NCBI GenBank assembly: GCA_003167555.1
Contig: PMSN01000025.1
Span: 186,001-250,000 of the forward strand
Direction of reading: 5' to 3'
Length of the DNA stretch: 64,000 bases
Source of the DNA: Spartobacteria bacterium
Lineage (GTDB): Bacteria > Verrucomicrobiota > Verrucomicrobiia > Chthoniobacterales > UBA10450
Both the position numbers and the translations under genes were made by a program. Shown piece by piece: positions 55,184 to 63,551 of the stretch. Position 1 is the stretch's first letter; the number at the start of each line of letters is the position of its first letter. Under the pieces are notes generated by a model, which was not told where the DNA came from, did no database searches, and saw only the letters and a program-made list of their open reading frames with translations.

Positions 55184-58100
55184 ATGAAAACAAATCAGCG
55201 ATTCAGTACGTGGTTGGCGCTACCCATATTCTTGATCGCAATCGTGTGCTCAGGGCACGTTCAGGCCGCAAACGGAGATTTGGACCCGTCATTCAACGCG
55301 AGCGTTTTCGACAAAGGCACGGTGACGACCATGGCGCGTCAGACGGATGGAAAGGTTGTTGTGGCCGGCACCTTCTCGGCCATCAACGGTGTGATCCGCC
55401 AAAACGTCGCCCGCTTGAATGCCGACGGGACGCTTGACACGACTTTCGATCCCGGCTCGCAGATCGTCGGTGAAGTCGACGGGGTTGCCGTGCAATCCGA
55501 TGGGAAGGTCCTGCTTGGAGGCTATGGCCTCCTCTTTACGGGCTTCGGTCAATCCAGGTATCGACAGCTTCTTCGGCTGAATGCTAATGGGTCAATCGAC
55601 CCGACCTTCTACGCGCCGACGGGAGTCGACGCGAACAGTAATGTTGACGTCATCAAGGTCCTACCAAATGGCCAACTATTAATCGGGGGCAGCTTCACTC
55701 AATACGACGGCACTGATGTTAGGCGCCTGGCACGACTAAATGCAGATGGTTCGCTCGATACTTCCTTCAACCTGAACGCCGGCGTTGACGGCTTGCTGAC
55801 CAGCGGCAATAGCGTGTACGCGATTGCTTTCCAATCGGACGGTAAGATCTTGATTGGCGGTGTCTTCAATAGTGTTAACTCAGCCAGGAGCCCCAACTTT
55901 GCCCGGTTGAATGCCGATGCCTCGGTCGATAACACTTTCTTTGTCGGCGACGGACCGAACGGACAAACGACGAACCTGGTTGCGAGTATCGCGATACAAA
56001 ATGATGGGAAAATTGTGATCGGCGGTTTGTTTCTTAATTACGACACGACGAAGCGGAACGGTTTCGCCCGAGTCAACGCGGACGGCTCGCTCGACACGGC
56101 ATTCAACAACGGAATCGGTATCGCCGGGAACCCTACAGTCTTTGCCGTCACGATCCAGACAGACAATAAGATTTTAATCGCTGGAGATATCTTTGGTTAC
56201 AACAACGTCGTGCGCGGACGCGTCGCGCGCATCAACAGCGACGGTTCGTTGGATACGACTTTCGATCCGGGCCAGGGCTTTAACGGCACCGTGGTCGGAT
56301 TGATCCTCCAACCGGATGGAAAATTAGTTCTGGGAGGCGCGTTTACTCGCTACCAAAACACAACCGCTCGCACCGGGCTGGCGCGGCTTAACTCAGACAG
56401 TTCCCTTGACCCATCGTTTACTGCCTCTGCTTTTAATCGCGCGACGATCCGCCAGATCGCCGTGCAATCGGATGGCAAGATACTCATCGGAGGCGATTTC
56501 GTTTCTGTTAATGGTTCGCCCATTTTTAATCTGACGCGGTTGAATTCGGACGGCACGCTTGACAATTTGTTCGCCACGACCGAAGCCGACAGCACGGTTA
56601 ACGACATCGTCTTGCAAGCCGATGGAAAGATACTCGTCTGCGGAAAGTTCGCTCGAAGGCTGGTCCGCCTCAACACTGATGGCTCGCGTGACACGACGTT
56701 CTCAAACCAGTTGGCTGGAGGGCAATTCAAGGCAATTGCTCTTCAGCCGGACGGCACGCTGATTGTTGCGAGCGGGGTCTCCGGCATCGCGAAGTTGGAC
56801 GCTAACGGCGCGCAATCGGACGCTGCGTTCAACCTGAACGTCGGCTTTGGCGCGGACGACATCGTTTACGCAGTCACCTTGCAGTCTGACGGAAAGATTC
56901 TGATCGGCGGCGATTTTTCAAGCTTCAACAATACGTCGGAACCAGGAATCGCGCGGTTGAACGCGAACGGATCGCTCGACAGTTCTTTCAATATCGGCGC
57001 CGGCTTCGTTGGCGCCGGCGGTGTTCGCTCTCTGGCGTTGCAGCCCGATGGAAAGGTAATCGCCGGCGGCCACTTCGAGAGTTTCAACGGCACGTCGCGC
57101 AACAAAGTGGCCCGCCTGAATGTTAATGGCTCGCTCGACACTGGGTTCGATCCAGGCACCGGCGCAACCAACTTTGGAAGCAACTTTGTCGAGAAGGTCC
57201 TGTTGCAGCCAAGTGGAAAGATTCTCATCGGCGGTGACATCAAGAACTACAATGGGACCGCGTGCAACGGCCTGGTTCGGGTGAACACGAATGGATCGCT
57301 CGACGCCGGCTTTAACGCGGCGGCGGGATCTTCAGTGGCAGAGACGGTAGCAGCTTTGGCCATGCAGGCCGATGGCAAGTTGCTTGTAGGCGGAGGATTC
57401 CTAACCTTCAACGCGACGAATGCTGGCAGTCTCGTCCGACTGCTCGCCGATGGTGCTCCGACGCCGACATCGCAGCTCCTTAACATTTCCACGCGGATGC
57501 GCGTTCTTACGGGTGAACAGGTGCTCATCGCTGGATTCATCATCACCGGGACTGATCCCAAAAAAGTAATTATTCGCGGGATGGGTCCTTCGCTCAGTGG
57601 TGTTGGCGTTACTTTGTCTGACCCCACTCTGGAACTACATCAAGGCAGCACGACGCTAGCCACTAACGACAATTGGAAGATCAACGATCAGACCGGCCAA
57701 TCGCAGGAAACTGACATCCGCGCCACGACAATTCCGCCGTCAAACGACTTGGAATCGGCAATCTTAGTGACTCTTAGTCCGGGGGCATACACCGCAATTC
57801 TTGCGGGTAAGAATGGAGGAACGGGGGTGGGACTAGTGGAAGTTTACGATCTGGCGCAAGGCGCCAACTCCAAGCTGGCGAACATCAGCACGCGTGGATT
57901 TGTGGACACGGGCGATAACGTCATGATCGGTGGGTTGATTGTTGGGGGCGGGAGTGGCGGCGGCACGGCCAAGGTAATTGTGCGCGCCCTTGGGCCATCG
58001 GTTCCCGTAGCAGGCGCATTAGCCGATCCAACCTTGGAACTGCACAACGCAAATGGAACTATGATTGTGACCAACGACAACTGGAAGATCAACGATCAGA

Positions 58101-58267
58101 CCGGCCAGTCACAGGAAGCTGACATCCGCGCCACGACAATTCCACCACCCAACGATTTGGAATCGGCCATTGTTGCCACGCTCCCGCCCGATAACTACAC
58201 CGCCATTGTGCGCGGCAAGAACAACACGACCGGCATCGGTCTGGTCGAAGCTTACAACCTGCAATAA
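55184..58267 (+). CDS. secreted delta-60 repeat protein with the same tail domain
   Basis: A 1027-residue protein with a signal peptide (to VQAAN). Fourteen delta-60 repeats follow, each with a Q-x-DGK-h-h-h-GG-x-F turn and ARLNADGSLDTSF element, covering residues about 30-755. These form beta-propeller blades, and fourteen would suit two seven-bladed propellers. The last 270 residues hold two copies of the tail domain seen in the beta-helix protein (LNISTRMRV, VLIAGFIITG, RGMGPSL, NDNWKIND, TAILAGKN). The two tail copies share an almost identical DNWKINDQTGQSQE segment, a sign of recent internal duplication. Surface or secreted role; ligand unknown. Confidence 0.9.
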   Translation: MKTNQRFSTWLALPIFLIAIVCSGHVQAANGDLDPSFNASVFDKGTVTTMARQTDGKVVVAGTFSAINGVIRQNVARLNADGTLDTTFDPGSQIVGEVDGVAVQSDGKVLLGGYGLLFTGFGQSRYRQLLRLNANGSIDPTFYAPTGVDANSNVDVIKVLPNGQLLIGGSFTQYDGTDVRRLARLNADGSLDTSFNLNAGVDGLLTSGNSVYAIAFQSDGKILIGGVFNSVNSARSPNFARLNADASVDNTFFVGDGPNGQTTNLVASIAIQNDGKIVIGGLFLNYDTTKRNGFARVNADGSLDTAFNNGIGIAGNPTVFAVTIQTDNKILIAGDIFGYNNVVRGRVARINSDGSLDTTFDPGQGFNGTVVGLILQPDGKLVLGGAFTRYQNTTARTGLARLNSDSSLDPSFTASAFNRATIRQIAVQSDGKILIGGDFVSVNGSPIFNLTRLNSDGTLDNLFATTEADSTVNDIVLQADGKILVCGKFARRLVRLNTDGSRDTTFSNQLAGGQFKAIALQPDGTLIVASGVSGIAKLDANGAQSDAAFNLNVGFGADDIVYAVTLQSDGKILIGGDFSSFNNTSEPGIARLNANGSLDSSFNIGAGFVGAGGVRSLALQPDGKVIAGGHFESFNGTSRNKVARLNVNGSLDTGFDPGTGATNFGSNFVEKVLLQPSGKILIGGDIKNYNGTACNGLVRVNTNGSLDAGFNAAAGSSVAETVAALAMQADGKLLVGGGFLTFNATNAGSLVRLLADGAPTPTSQLLNISTRMRVLTGEQVLIAGFIITGTDPKKVIIRGMGPSLSGVGVTLSDPTLELHQGSTTLATNDNWKINDQTGQSQETDIRATTIPPSNDLESAILVTLSPGAYTAILAGKNGGTGVGLVEVYDLAQGANSKLANISTRGFVDTGDNVMIGGLIVGGGSGGGTAKVIVRALGPSVPVAGALADPTLELHNANGTMIVTNDNWKINDQTGQSQEADIRATTIPPPNDLESAIVATLPPDNYTAIVRGKNNTTGIGLVEAYNLQ

Positions 58268-58275
58268 GAAGCGCG

Positions 58276-59397
58276 TCAGGTAACTAACGTCACGGCGCTG
58301 TCTTCGCTGCGTTTGGTCTGGAGGCGAAGCTGCCCGCAGGCGGCGTCGATGTCATGGCCTTTTTCGCGGCGCAAGGTTGCCACGGTGCCATGTTCGCGCA
58401 GGATCGAGAGGAAGCGTTCCTGCCGCTCACGGGATGGGCGCGACCACTCCAGGCCTTCGACGGTGTTGTAAGGAATCAGGTTCACCTTGGCGCCCAGCCG
58501 CCGTGCGTGACCGGCGAGCAGGTGGGCCTGTTCTTCGGCGTCGTTCACTCCGGCGATCAAGATGTATTCGAAGTAGATGCGTTGCTTCTTCCGGCTCGCG
58601 TAGTAATCGCAGGCGGCGAGCAAGGTCGTTAGGTTATACTTGCGGTTTACCGGCATGATCTTGTTTCGCACTTCGTCGGTGGCGCCGTGAAGTGAGATCG
58701 CGAGCCGGCTTTGGAGGGGCTCGTCGGCGAGCTTTCTGATTTGCGGGGCCAGGCCGCTGGTCGAAACGGTGATGTGGCGTGCGCCGATCTCGAGGCCCCA
58801 AGGCGCGTTGATGATCCGGATGGCACGAACGACGTTGGCGAAATTCGCCAGCGGTTCGCCCATGCCCATGAAGACGACGTTGTCGATCCTTTCGCCGCTC
58901 GCTTTTTCCACGGCGATGAGTTGTTGCACGATCTCGCTCGCGTCGAGGTTACGCGAAAATCCGTCGAGGCCGCTTGCGCAAAATTTGCAGCCGTAAGCGC
59001 AGCCGACCTGGGTGGAGACGCAGATCGTGCGGCGATCCGAGGTCGAACCGTAAAGGGAAGGCGAGGCGGGGATGAGGACGGACTCGATCAAGTTTCCGTC
59101 GCCGAGACGAAAGAGGAATTTCCGGGTGGTGTCTTCCGAGCCGAGCACGCGGACCGTTTCGAGATTGCCGAAACTAAACTCATCGGCGAGCCGGCTGCGG
59201 AGATCTTGCGGCAGATCGGTCATCTCTTCGAAAGAGTTCACTCGTTTCTCGTAGAGCCAATCGGCAATCTGTTTTGCGCGATAAGGACGCTGGTTCTGCG
59301 TGGCGAGATGCGCGGCGATCTCTTCGAGAAGAAGGGATTGGATCGAGGGTTTGCCGGCCTGTTGCACGGGGGAGGTTACGTCACGGCGACGCTTCAT
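58276..59397 (-). CDS. rlmN: 23S rRNA (adenine2503-C2)-methyltransferase
   Basis: A 373-residue radical SAM enzyme that methylates A2503 of 23S rRNA and A37 of some tRNAs. It has an N-terminal RlmN domain (RPYRAKQIADWLYEKRV), the cluster motif CAYGCKFCASG (C-x3-C-x2-C), the methyl-bearing Cys in the C-terminal part (AACGQLR), VFMGMGEPLAN and SLHGATDEVRNKIMP. Normal length. It is convergent with the delta-60 gene (8 nt between stops). A REP-like hairpin lies just upstream of its start. Confidence 0.95.
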   Translation of the reverse strand: MKRRRDVTSPVQQAGKPSIQSLLLEEIAAHLATQNQRPYRAKQIADWLYEKRVNSFEEMTDLPQDLRSRLADEFSFGNLETVRVLGSEDTTRKFLFRLGDGNLIESVLIPASPSLYGSTSDRRTICVSTQVGCAYGCKFCASGLDGFSRNLDASEIVQQLIAVEKASGERIDNVVFMGMGEPLANFANVVRAIRIINAPWGLEIGARHITVSTSGLAPQIRKLADEPLQSRLAISLHGATDEVRNKIMPVNRKYNLTTLLAACDYYASRKKQRIYFEYILIAGVNDAEEQAHLLAGHARRLGAKVNLIPYNTVEGLEWSRPSRERQERFLSILREHGTVATLRREKGHDIDAACGQLRLQTKRSEDSAVTLVT

Positions 59398-59416
59398 TCA
59401 AAGCAGCGCACAAAAA

Positions 59417-59502
59417 TTGGTAGGGACGCCGCGCTGCGGCGTCCGCGACAACAGCCGCAGCGTTGATAGCAGCGGACGGCGCAGCGCGCCGTCCCTACCA
59501 AG
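59417..59502. repeat. REP-like palindromic element, copy 1
   Basis: TTGGTAGGGACG at one end and CGTCCCTACCAA at the other, each arm carrying a hairpin: GGACGCCGC-GCT-GCGGCGTCC on the left and GGACGGCGC-AGC-GCGCCGTCC on the right. It fills the divergent gap between rlmN and the Mpv17-like gene. A related copy is at 63407-63482. Confidence 0.75.
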
Positions 59503-59546
59503 AGAATTCGACTTGCTCGCGTAAGGCCGCGCGGCAGCTTGCGCGG

Positions 59547-60293
59547 ATGTCGATCGCAGCGCGCAAAACAAATCGCACGTCCCTCGCGATTGGCTGGGAA
59601 GCAGCCAAGGCGAATGCCGTTCCCGCCTTCATCCTGCAAGGCGCGATGCTGGCGATCCTGATTTCGTATTACCTGAGCCCGGCGTGCGCGGACTTCCTCA
59701 ATCGTCTGGCACATTTTAAGGAAGAGCACGGCCTTGTCTTTGTCGTTATCGCCGCGGCTCTCGCCGGAGCGGTGGTGCCCGAGCTCTTTGTGATCGTCTT
59801 TTTCCAACGCGGCCGCCCGCGCGCGCAAAATCTTCGCAACCTCGCCTTCACCATTCCGACGTGGGCCGTCGACGGAATCCTGGTCGATCTGATGTATCGG
59901 ATGAACGCCGTTTGGTTCGGCGACGTGGTGACCGTTCCGGTGGTGACGGCGAAAATTCTCGTCGATCAGCTCGGTTACAATCCCTTTTTCGCTGCGCCGG
60001 CCGAAGTGCTCGTCTATGAATGGAAGAACGAAGGCTTCTCGTGGAGATCGGTCCGTCGCGCGCTGACCGGGGAACATTACAAGGACAAGATCGTCCCGAC
60101 GTTGCTCGCCACCTGGGCGGTGTGGGCTCCGTTGATGGCGATTATTTATTCACTGCCGTATCCGCTGCAGTTTCCGCTCTTCAGCATCGCGCTCACTTTC
60201 TGGGTGCTGCTCCTGACTTACATGACGAATCGTTTTGCCGGAAAAATCGAGGCGGACGCGCCGATCGCGCTTTCGGTCACGCCGGATTTGTAG
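59547..60293 (+). CDS. membrane protein resembling the Mpv17/PMP22 family
   Basis: A 248-residue protein with about five hydrophobic segments. The order TAKILVDQLGYNPFFAAP (v-l-v-DQ-x-x-x-P), a G-x-S segment, then EHYKDKIVPTLLATWAVWAP and YPLQFPLFSIALTFWVLLLTYMTN follows the Mpv17 pattern: DQ-x-x-x-x-P, W-x-x-WP, h-P-x-x-hQ, W-x-x-hLS. In eukaryotes these are peroxisomal or mitochondrial channel-like proteins; bacterial members are little studied. I use ATG at 59547 because the upstream codons lie in the REP element. Confidence 0.6.
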   Translation: MSIAARKTNRTSLAIGWEAAKANAVPAFILQGAMLAILISYYLSPACADFLNRLAHFKEEHGLVFVVIAAALAGAVVPELFVIVFFQRGRPRAQNLRNLAFTIPTWAVDGILVDLMYRMNAVWFGDVVTVPVVTAKILVDQLGYNPFFAAPAEVLVYEWKNEGFSWRSVRRALTGEHYKDKIVPTLLATWAVWAPLMAIIYSLPYPLQFPLFSIALTFWVLLLTYMTNRFAGKIEADAPIALSVTPDL

Positions 60294-60341
60294 CGCTTGG
60301 GTGGACGAAAGCGCGGAAGCTGTCATTGTGTGCGCCGAAGG

Positions 60342-60839
60342 ATGAAATCGCACGAAATTTTCCAGCGGATGCCGCCTCCGCTGGCCGCGCAAATTTTCAC
60401 TTTCGTCCAGATGGAACAGAAGCCGGTCTATAAGGCAGCGATCCAGGGCCTGGCGAATCAGCGGAATCTGCGGAGCGTATTCATCGAGCGGAAACCGCCC
60501 GTCGAGCGCCATCCCTGGATGCAAGCGGCGCTCGGGCGCGGTGTGAGCGATGCGCTCGCGAGCCATGTTTTGCACGCATGGCTGGTCGGCGCGCACAAGG
60601 AAATGCTCTGCGATTTTCTCGACGCGCTCGAAATCAAGCACGAGGAAGATGGGACGGTGGAGGAGATCCCGCCGGCGCCCCCGAAGGAAAAGATCGCCGC
60701 CGCAACGTCGCAGCTTTTGGCGAAGTATCCGGCGCAGGAGGTGGCTGTGTATCTCCACGCGTTCCGCGATATGGACGCTGCGGTGCAGTGGCCCGCGCTC
60801 GATAAGATTCTGGCGGAAGAGCCACGGCTGAAGTTGTAG
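60342..60839 (+). CDS. hypothetical helical protein
   Basis: A 165-residue soluble, mainly helical protein, starting MKSHEIFQRMPPPLAAQIF and ending in VYLHAFRDMDAAVQWPALDKIL. ATG at 60342 has GAAGG just upstream. No motif, signal or membrane helix. It is followed by a large inverted repeat and a convergent HAD gene. Function unknown. Confidence 0.6.
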   Translation: MKSHEIFQRMPPPLAAQIFTFVQMEQKPVYKAAIQGLANQRNLRSVFIERKPPVERHPWMQAALGRGVSDALASHVLHAWLVGAHKEMLCDFLDALEIKHEEDGTVEEIPPAPPKEKIAAATSQLLAKYPAQEVAVYLHAFRDMDAAVQWPALDKILAEEPRLKL

Positions 60840-60870
60840 CCGCTACACAGCGCCGGAGGCGCGAAGGAGT

Positions 60871-61039
60871 ACAGCCCGGAGTGAAGCGCAGCGAAACTCC
60901 GGGAACCACCACCAAGAAACAATCCAACCCCGCAAAGGGGTGGCGGAATCTCCCCAGCGCGATGTTCCCGTCGCCCCTCGTCAGGGGCTTTTTGTTCGGT
61001 CACCAGACCCGGAGTTCCGCTGCGCTCCACTCCGGGCTT
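60871..61039. repeat. long intergenic inverted repeat
   Basis: ACAGCCCGGAGTGAAGCGCA at 60871 is complemented by CGCTGCGCTCCACTCCGGGC near 61020, giving a stem of roughly 30 bp with a loop of about 100 bp. It lies between convergent genes and may end transcription from both sides, or be another dispersed repeat. Confidence 0.6.
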
Positions 61040-61077
61040 TAGTTCCGGCGCACCCTCCGGGTGCTTGCAATCCGCGG

Positions 61078-61857
61078 CTACGATTCTGCGAAATGGCAGA
61101 GCGCTTCGTGGACGCCGGCGCCGCATTCTTTCGACGCGACAAATCCGCCGGCTGATTTCACGGCCTCCTTCACCTCCGGGATCGCATTTGCCGGGCAGGC
61201 GGGCATCGCGGCGAATCGGCCATCCAACATCGAGACGTCGTTGTGGTGATCGCCCGCGGCGAAAATTTCTTGGCGGGAAATTTCCAGCAAACGCGATAAC
61301 TCCGCGAGAGCCGCGCCCTTGTGGTAATCGGCGTGACAGAAGCGCAGGTAAACGGTGTTCCGCTGGTAATGAAACTTCGGCTGCTTCGCTCGAGCGCAGT
61401 CGATGAATTTCGTGACGCGGTCCAATTCTTCTTCGCTCTCGGCGATCAATCCTTCCAGACCGGCGCTGTGATAGAGCAGACGCGCCTTGGTCTTCTGGTT
61501 CACAAAATCGACCACTTCCGCGAGGACCGATTCGGCCGAGTGAAAAAGCTCGGCGTGCTTCCGCGCGACCCGCTCGTTCCAGTCGCCGAACGGTTCCCAT
61601 TTTCCGCCGTTGGACGAGGGGCGAAAGACGTCGCGCTCGCTCGTGAGAATGAAATCGGGATGAACCGGGAATTCGAAATCGGTCAGGCCCGATTCGAGCA
61701 AATCGACGGAACGGCCGGTGTTGATCGCCCAGATGACGCCGCTTTCCTGCAGCCGCTTGATGCACTCCATGCAGCCGCGATCGAGGACGGGATCGTTGCC
61801 GTGCGCGACAAGGGTGCCGTCGAAGTCAGTGCTGAGAAGGCGGATCTTGGAGGACAT
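61078..61857 (-). CDS. HAD-superfamily phosphatase (Cof/sucrose-phosphatase type)
   Basis: A 259-residue HAD hydrolase: motif I STDFDGTLV (nucleophile and acid Asp), motif II INTGRSVDLL, a C2-type cap in the middle (about 85-180), a Lys in HKGAAL and motif IV AAGDHHNDVSMLD. The C2 cap and GD-x-x-ND pattern place it with Cof-type sugar phosphatases and sucrose/mannosyl-3-phosphoglycerate phosphatases. The substrate is not evident. Confidence 0.87.
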   Translation of the reverse strand: MSSKIRLLSTDFDGTLVAHGNDPVLDRGCMECIKRLQESGVIWAINTGRSVDLLESGLTDFEFPVHPDFILTSERDVFRPSSNGGKWEPFGDWNERVARKHAELFHSAESVLAEVVDFVNQKTKARLLYHSAGLEGLIAESEEELDRVTKFIDCARAKQPKFHYQRNTVYLRFCHADYHKGAALAELSRLLEISRQEIFAAGDHHNDVSMLDGRFAAMPACPANAIPEVKEAVKSAGGFVASKECGAGVHEALCHFAES

Positions 61858-61948
61858 CGGGAGGGTAACTTAGGGTTTGATTTAGCAACCGCAATCCGCA
61901 ACGGTCTTGTAGGCAGTAGAAGAGGAAGAGGAAGCGCAAGAGAGCAAA

Positions 61949-62233
61949 ATGAAATCGGCTTACGAACTGGCAATGGAACGGCTGGAGAAAAAGGCGCCGT
62001 CCGTGGCGCTCACCGACGGGCAAAAGCAGCAGATCGCGGAGATCGATTCGACGTTCAAGGCGCGCATTGCGGAAAAGGAACTCTTCTTGAAGGATCAGCT
62101 CGCGAAAGCGCAGACGGCGGGAAATTCCGAGGAGGCCGAGTCGCTCCAGAAGCAATTGACAATCGACATTCGCCGGTTGCACGAAGATTGCGAGAGCAAG
62201 AAGGAAAAGCTGCGCGCGTCGTTTACGAAGTGA
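61949..62233 (+). CDS. small coiled-coil protein
   Basis: A 94-residue, almost fully helical protein (AYELAMERLEKKAPSVALTD, then QQIAEIDSTFKARIAEKELF and a C-terminal KKEKLRASFTK). AAGAGAG sits before the ATG. No signal peptide. It is transcribed divergently from the HAD gene. Function unknown; the regular heptads suggest dimerisation. Confidence 0.65.
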   Translation: MKSAYELAMERLEKKAPSVALTDGQKQQIAEIDSTFKARIAEKELFLKDQLAKAQTAGNSEEAESLQKQLTIDIRRLHEDCESKKEKLRASFTK

Positions 62234-62251
62234 CGCAAAGTCGCGGGGAGT

Positions 62252-62341
62252 GGTGGATCGTGCGCTCCGCGCGCGATGTTTTATTTTCTGCGGCTTCGCC
62301 GCACCATTAATGGCATCGAGCGACGGAGCGCTCGATCCACC
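62252..62341. repeat. composite REP-like inverted element, copy B
   Basis: GGTGGATCGTGCGCTCCGCG at one end and GGAGCGCTCGATCCACC at the other, with TGCGGCTTCGCCGCA in the middle. It is the counterpart of 45394-45486. It lies between the coiled-coil gene and the end of the desaturase gene. Confidence 0.65.
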
Positions 62342-62344
62342 GAA

Positions 62345-63280
62345 TCATGTCACGGACTGCGCGGAAGGCGCGGCCGTTTGTTTACGCTTTGGCAGGTTCG
62401 GATCGAGAAAGCCGAGCATATGCGCGTGCTCGATGACGCGGACGCCTTCCTGTTTCTGCAACTCGGCAATCTGGCGATGGAACCTCTCCATCGTGGTCCA
62501 GTGCACCTTCGGACGGAAATGATGTTCCGCGTGGTAGCCATTGTAGAAGAAGAGCCAATTATAGATCTTCCCGTAGCTGCTCACGCCCCAGGCTATCGGC
62601 TTGTCCGGGTCCGCGCCGTAATGGCGGTAAAAACCATTCAAATAACTGAAGCAGTGGCCGAGATAGAAAAACGGCAGGAAATAGAAAAGCATGTAACGCC
62701 AGTTAAACAGGAACATCACGAACAAGGTGGTAGCGAATGCGGCCAGTTCGATGTTGCCCCAAAAGAGATCGCCGTTGCCGCGCTTGCGCAGTTCCCGACG
62801 GATCGCACCGACATCGTCCCGGAAAAAGCTGAGGAACACGTAACTCCATGGATTCTCCGCTTCGCCGTGGTGGCCATGTTTATAGATCGAAATCCAGTCA
62901 ACGGTCTCGCCAGTTTCGTCAGGCCGATCGGCGTTGCCTTTATGGTGCTGCATGTGGACGGCGTCGTAGTAGGTCTGCGAAAAGCAACAGGCAACGGATT
63001 GCATGATCCCGAAAAGGCGATTGAGAAGGGGCAAGCGAAAGAACGCGTTGTGAATGAAGTTGTGTCCGATGCCGTTGATGTTCGCGTTGACCATCAGCGC
63101 GTAGATGAAGCCGAGGATCAGCATCACCCACAAAGGCGTGCGCGGATAAAGGAAGAAAAGCGCAAAAAAGTAGGTGAGATGGAACAGGCTCGCCAGTGCC
63201 GGAACAGCGTCCCAACGCGTGTACGCGAAGAGCTTCGAGTCAGTGGTGACTCGTTCGACTCGGATGGGATCGGGTTCCAT
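62345..63280 (-). CDS. membrane fatty acid desaturase
   Basis: A 311-residue integral membrane di-iron desaturase/hydroxylase with the three His boxes: GHNFIHNAF (H-x3-H), HMQHHKGN (H-x2-HH) and HAEHHFRPK (H-x2-HH). About four membrane helices (LFHLTYFFALFFLYP and others). It introduces a double bond or hydroxyl into an acyl chain using O2. The exact substrate (acyl-lipid, sphingoid or carotenoid) is not decided by sequence. Confidence 0.88.
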   Translation of the reverse strand: MEPDPIRVERVTTDSKLFAYTRWDAVPALASLFHLTYFFALFFLYPRTPLWVMLILGFIYALMVNANINGIGHNFIHNAFFRLPLLNRLFGIMQSVACCFSQTYYDAVHMQHHKGNADRPDETGETVDWISIYKHGHHGEAENPWSYVFLSFFRDDVGAIRRELRKRGNGDLFWGNIELAAFATTLFVMFLFNWRYMLFYFLPFFYLGHCFSYLNGFYRHYGADPDKPIAWGVSSYGKIYNWLFFYNGYHAEHHFRPKVHWTTMERFHRQIAELQKQEGVRVIEHAHMLGFLDPNLPKRKQTAAPSAQSVT

Positions 63281-63406
63281 GGATTTCTAATTTGGATCGG
63301 GGACGGCGTAAATAGATCGCGGAAAACTCGCGGGTTGGCAAGATGTCATCCTGAGGCTGGCGCCGCCGAAGGAGCCAGGGAGCGTAGGCGTTTCTCAGTT
63401 ACTCAG

Positions 63407-63482
63407 TGGTAGGGACGGCGCGCTGCGCCGTCCACTCTTCGTGGCAGCGCCTCGGACGCCGCGGCGCGGCGTCCCTACCAAG
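63407..63482. repeat. REP-like palindromic element, copy 2
   Basis: TGGTAGGGACGGCGC-GCT-GCGCCGTCC, a spacer, then GGACGCCGC-GGC-GCGGCGTCCCTACCA. Compared with copy 1 the left-arm stem changes from GGACGCCGC to GGACGGCGC with the matching change on the opposite strand, so pairing is kept. It lies upstream of the desaturase and prs genes, which are divergent. Confidence 0.75.
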
Positions 63483-63551
63483 ACAGCACCGGACAATCCG
63501 CCATTGCCAATAGAGGCAGCGCGCGCCAAAGTTAGCGCCCCGTCCGAAATT

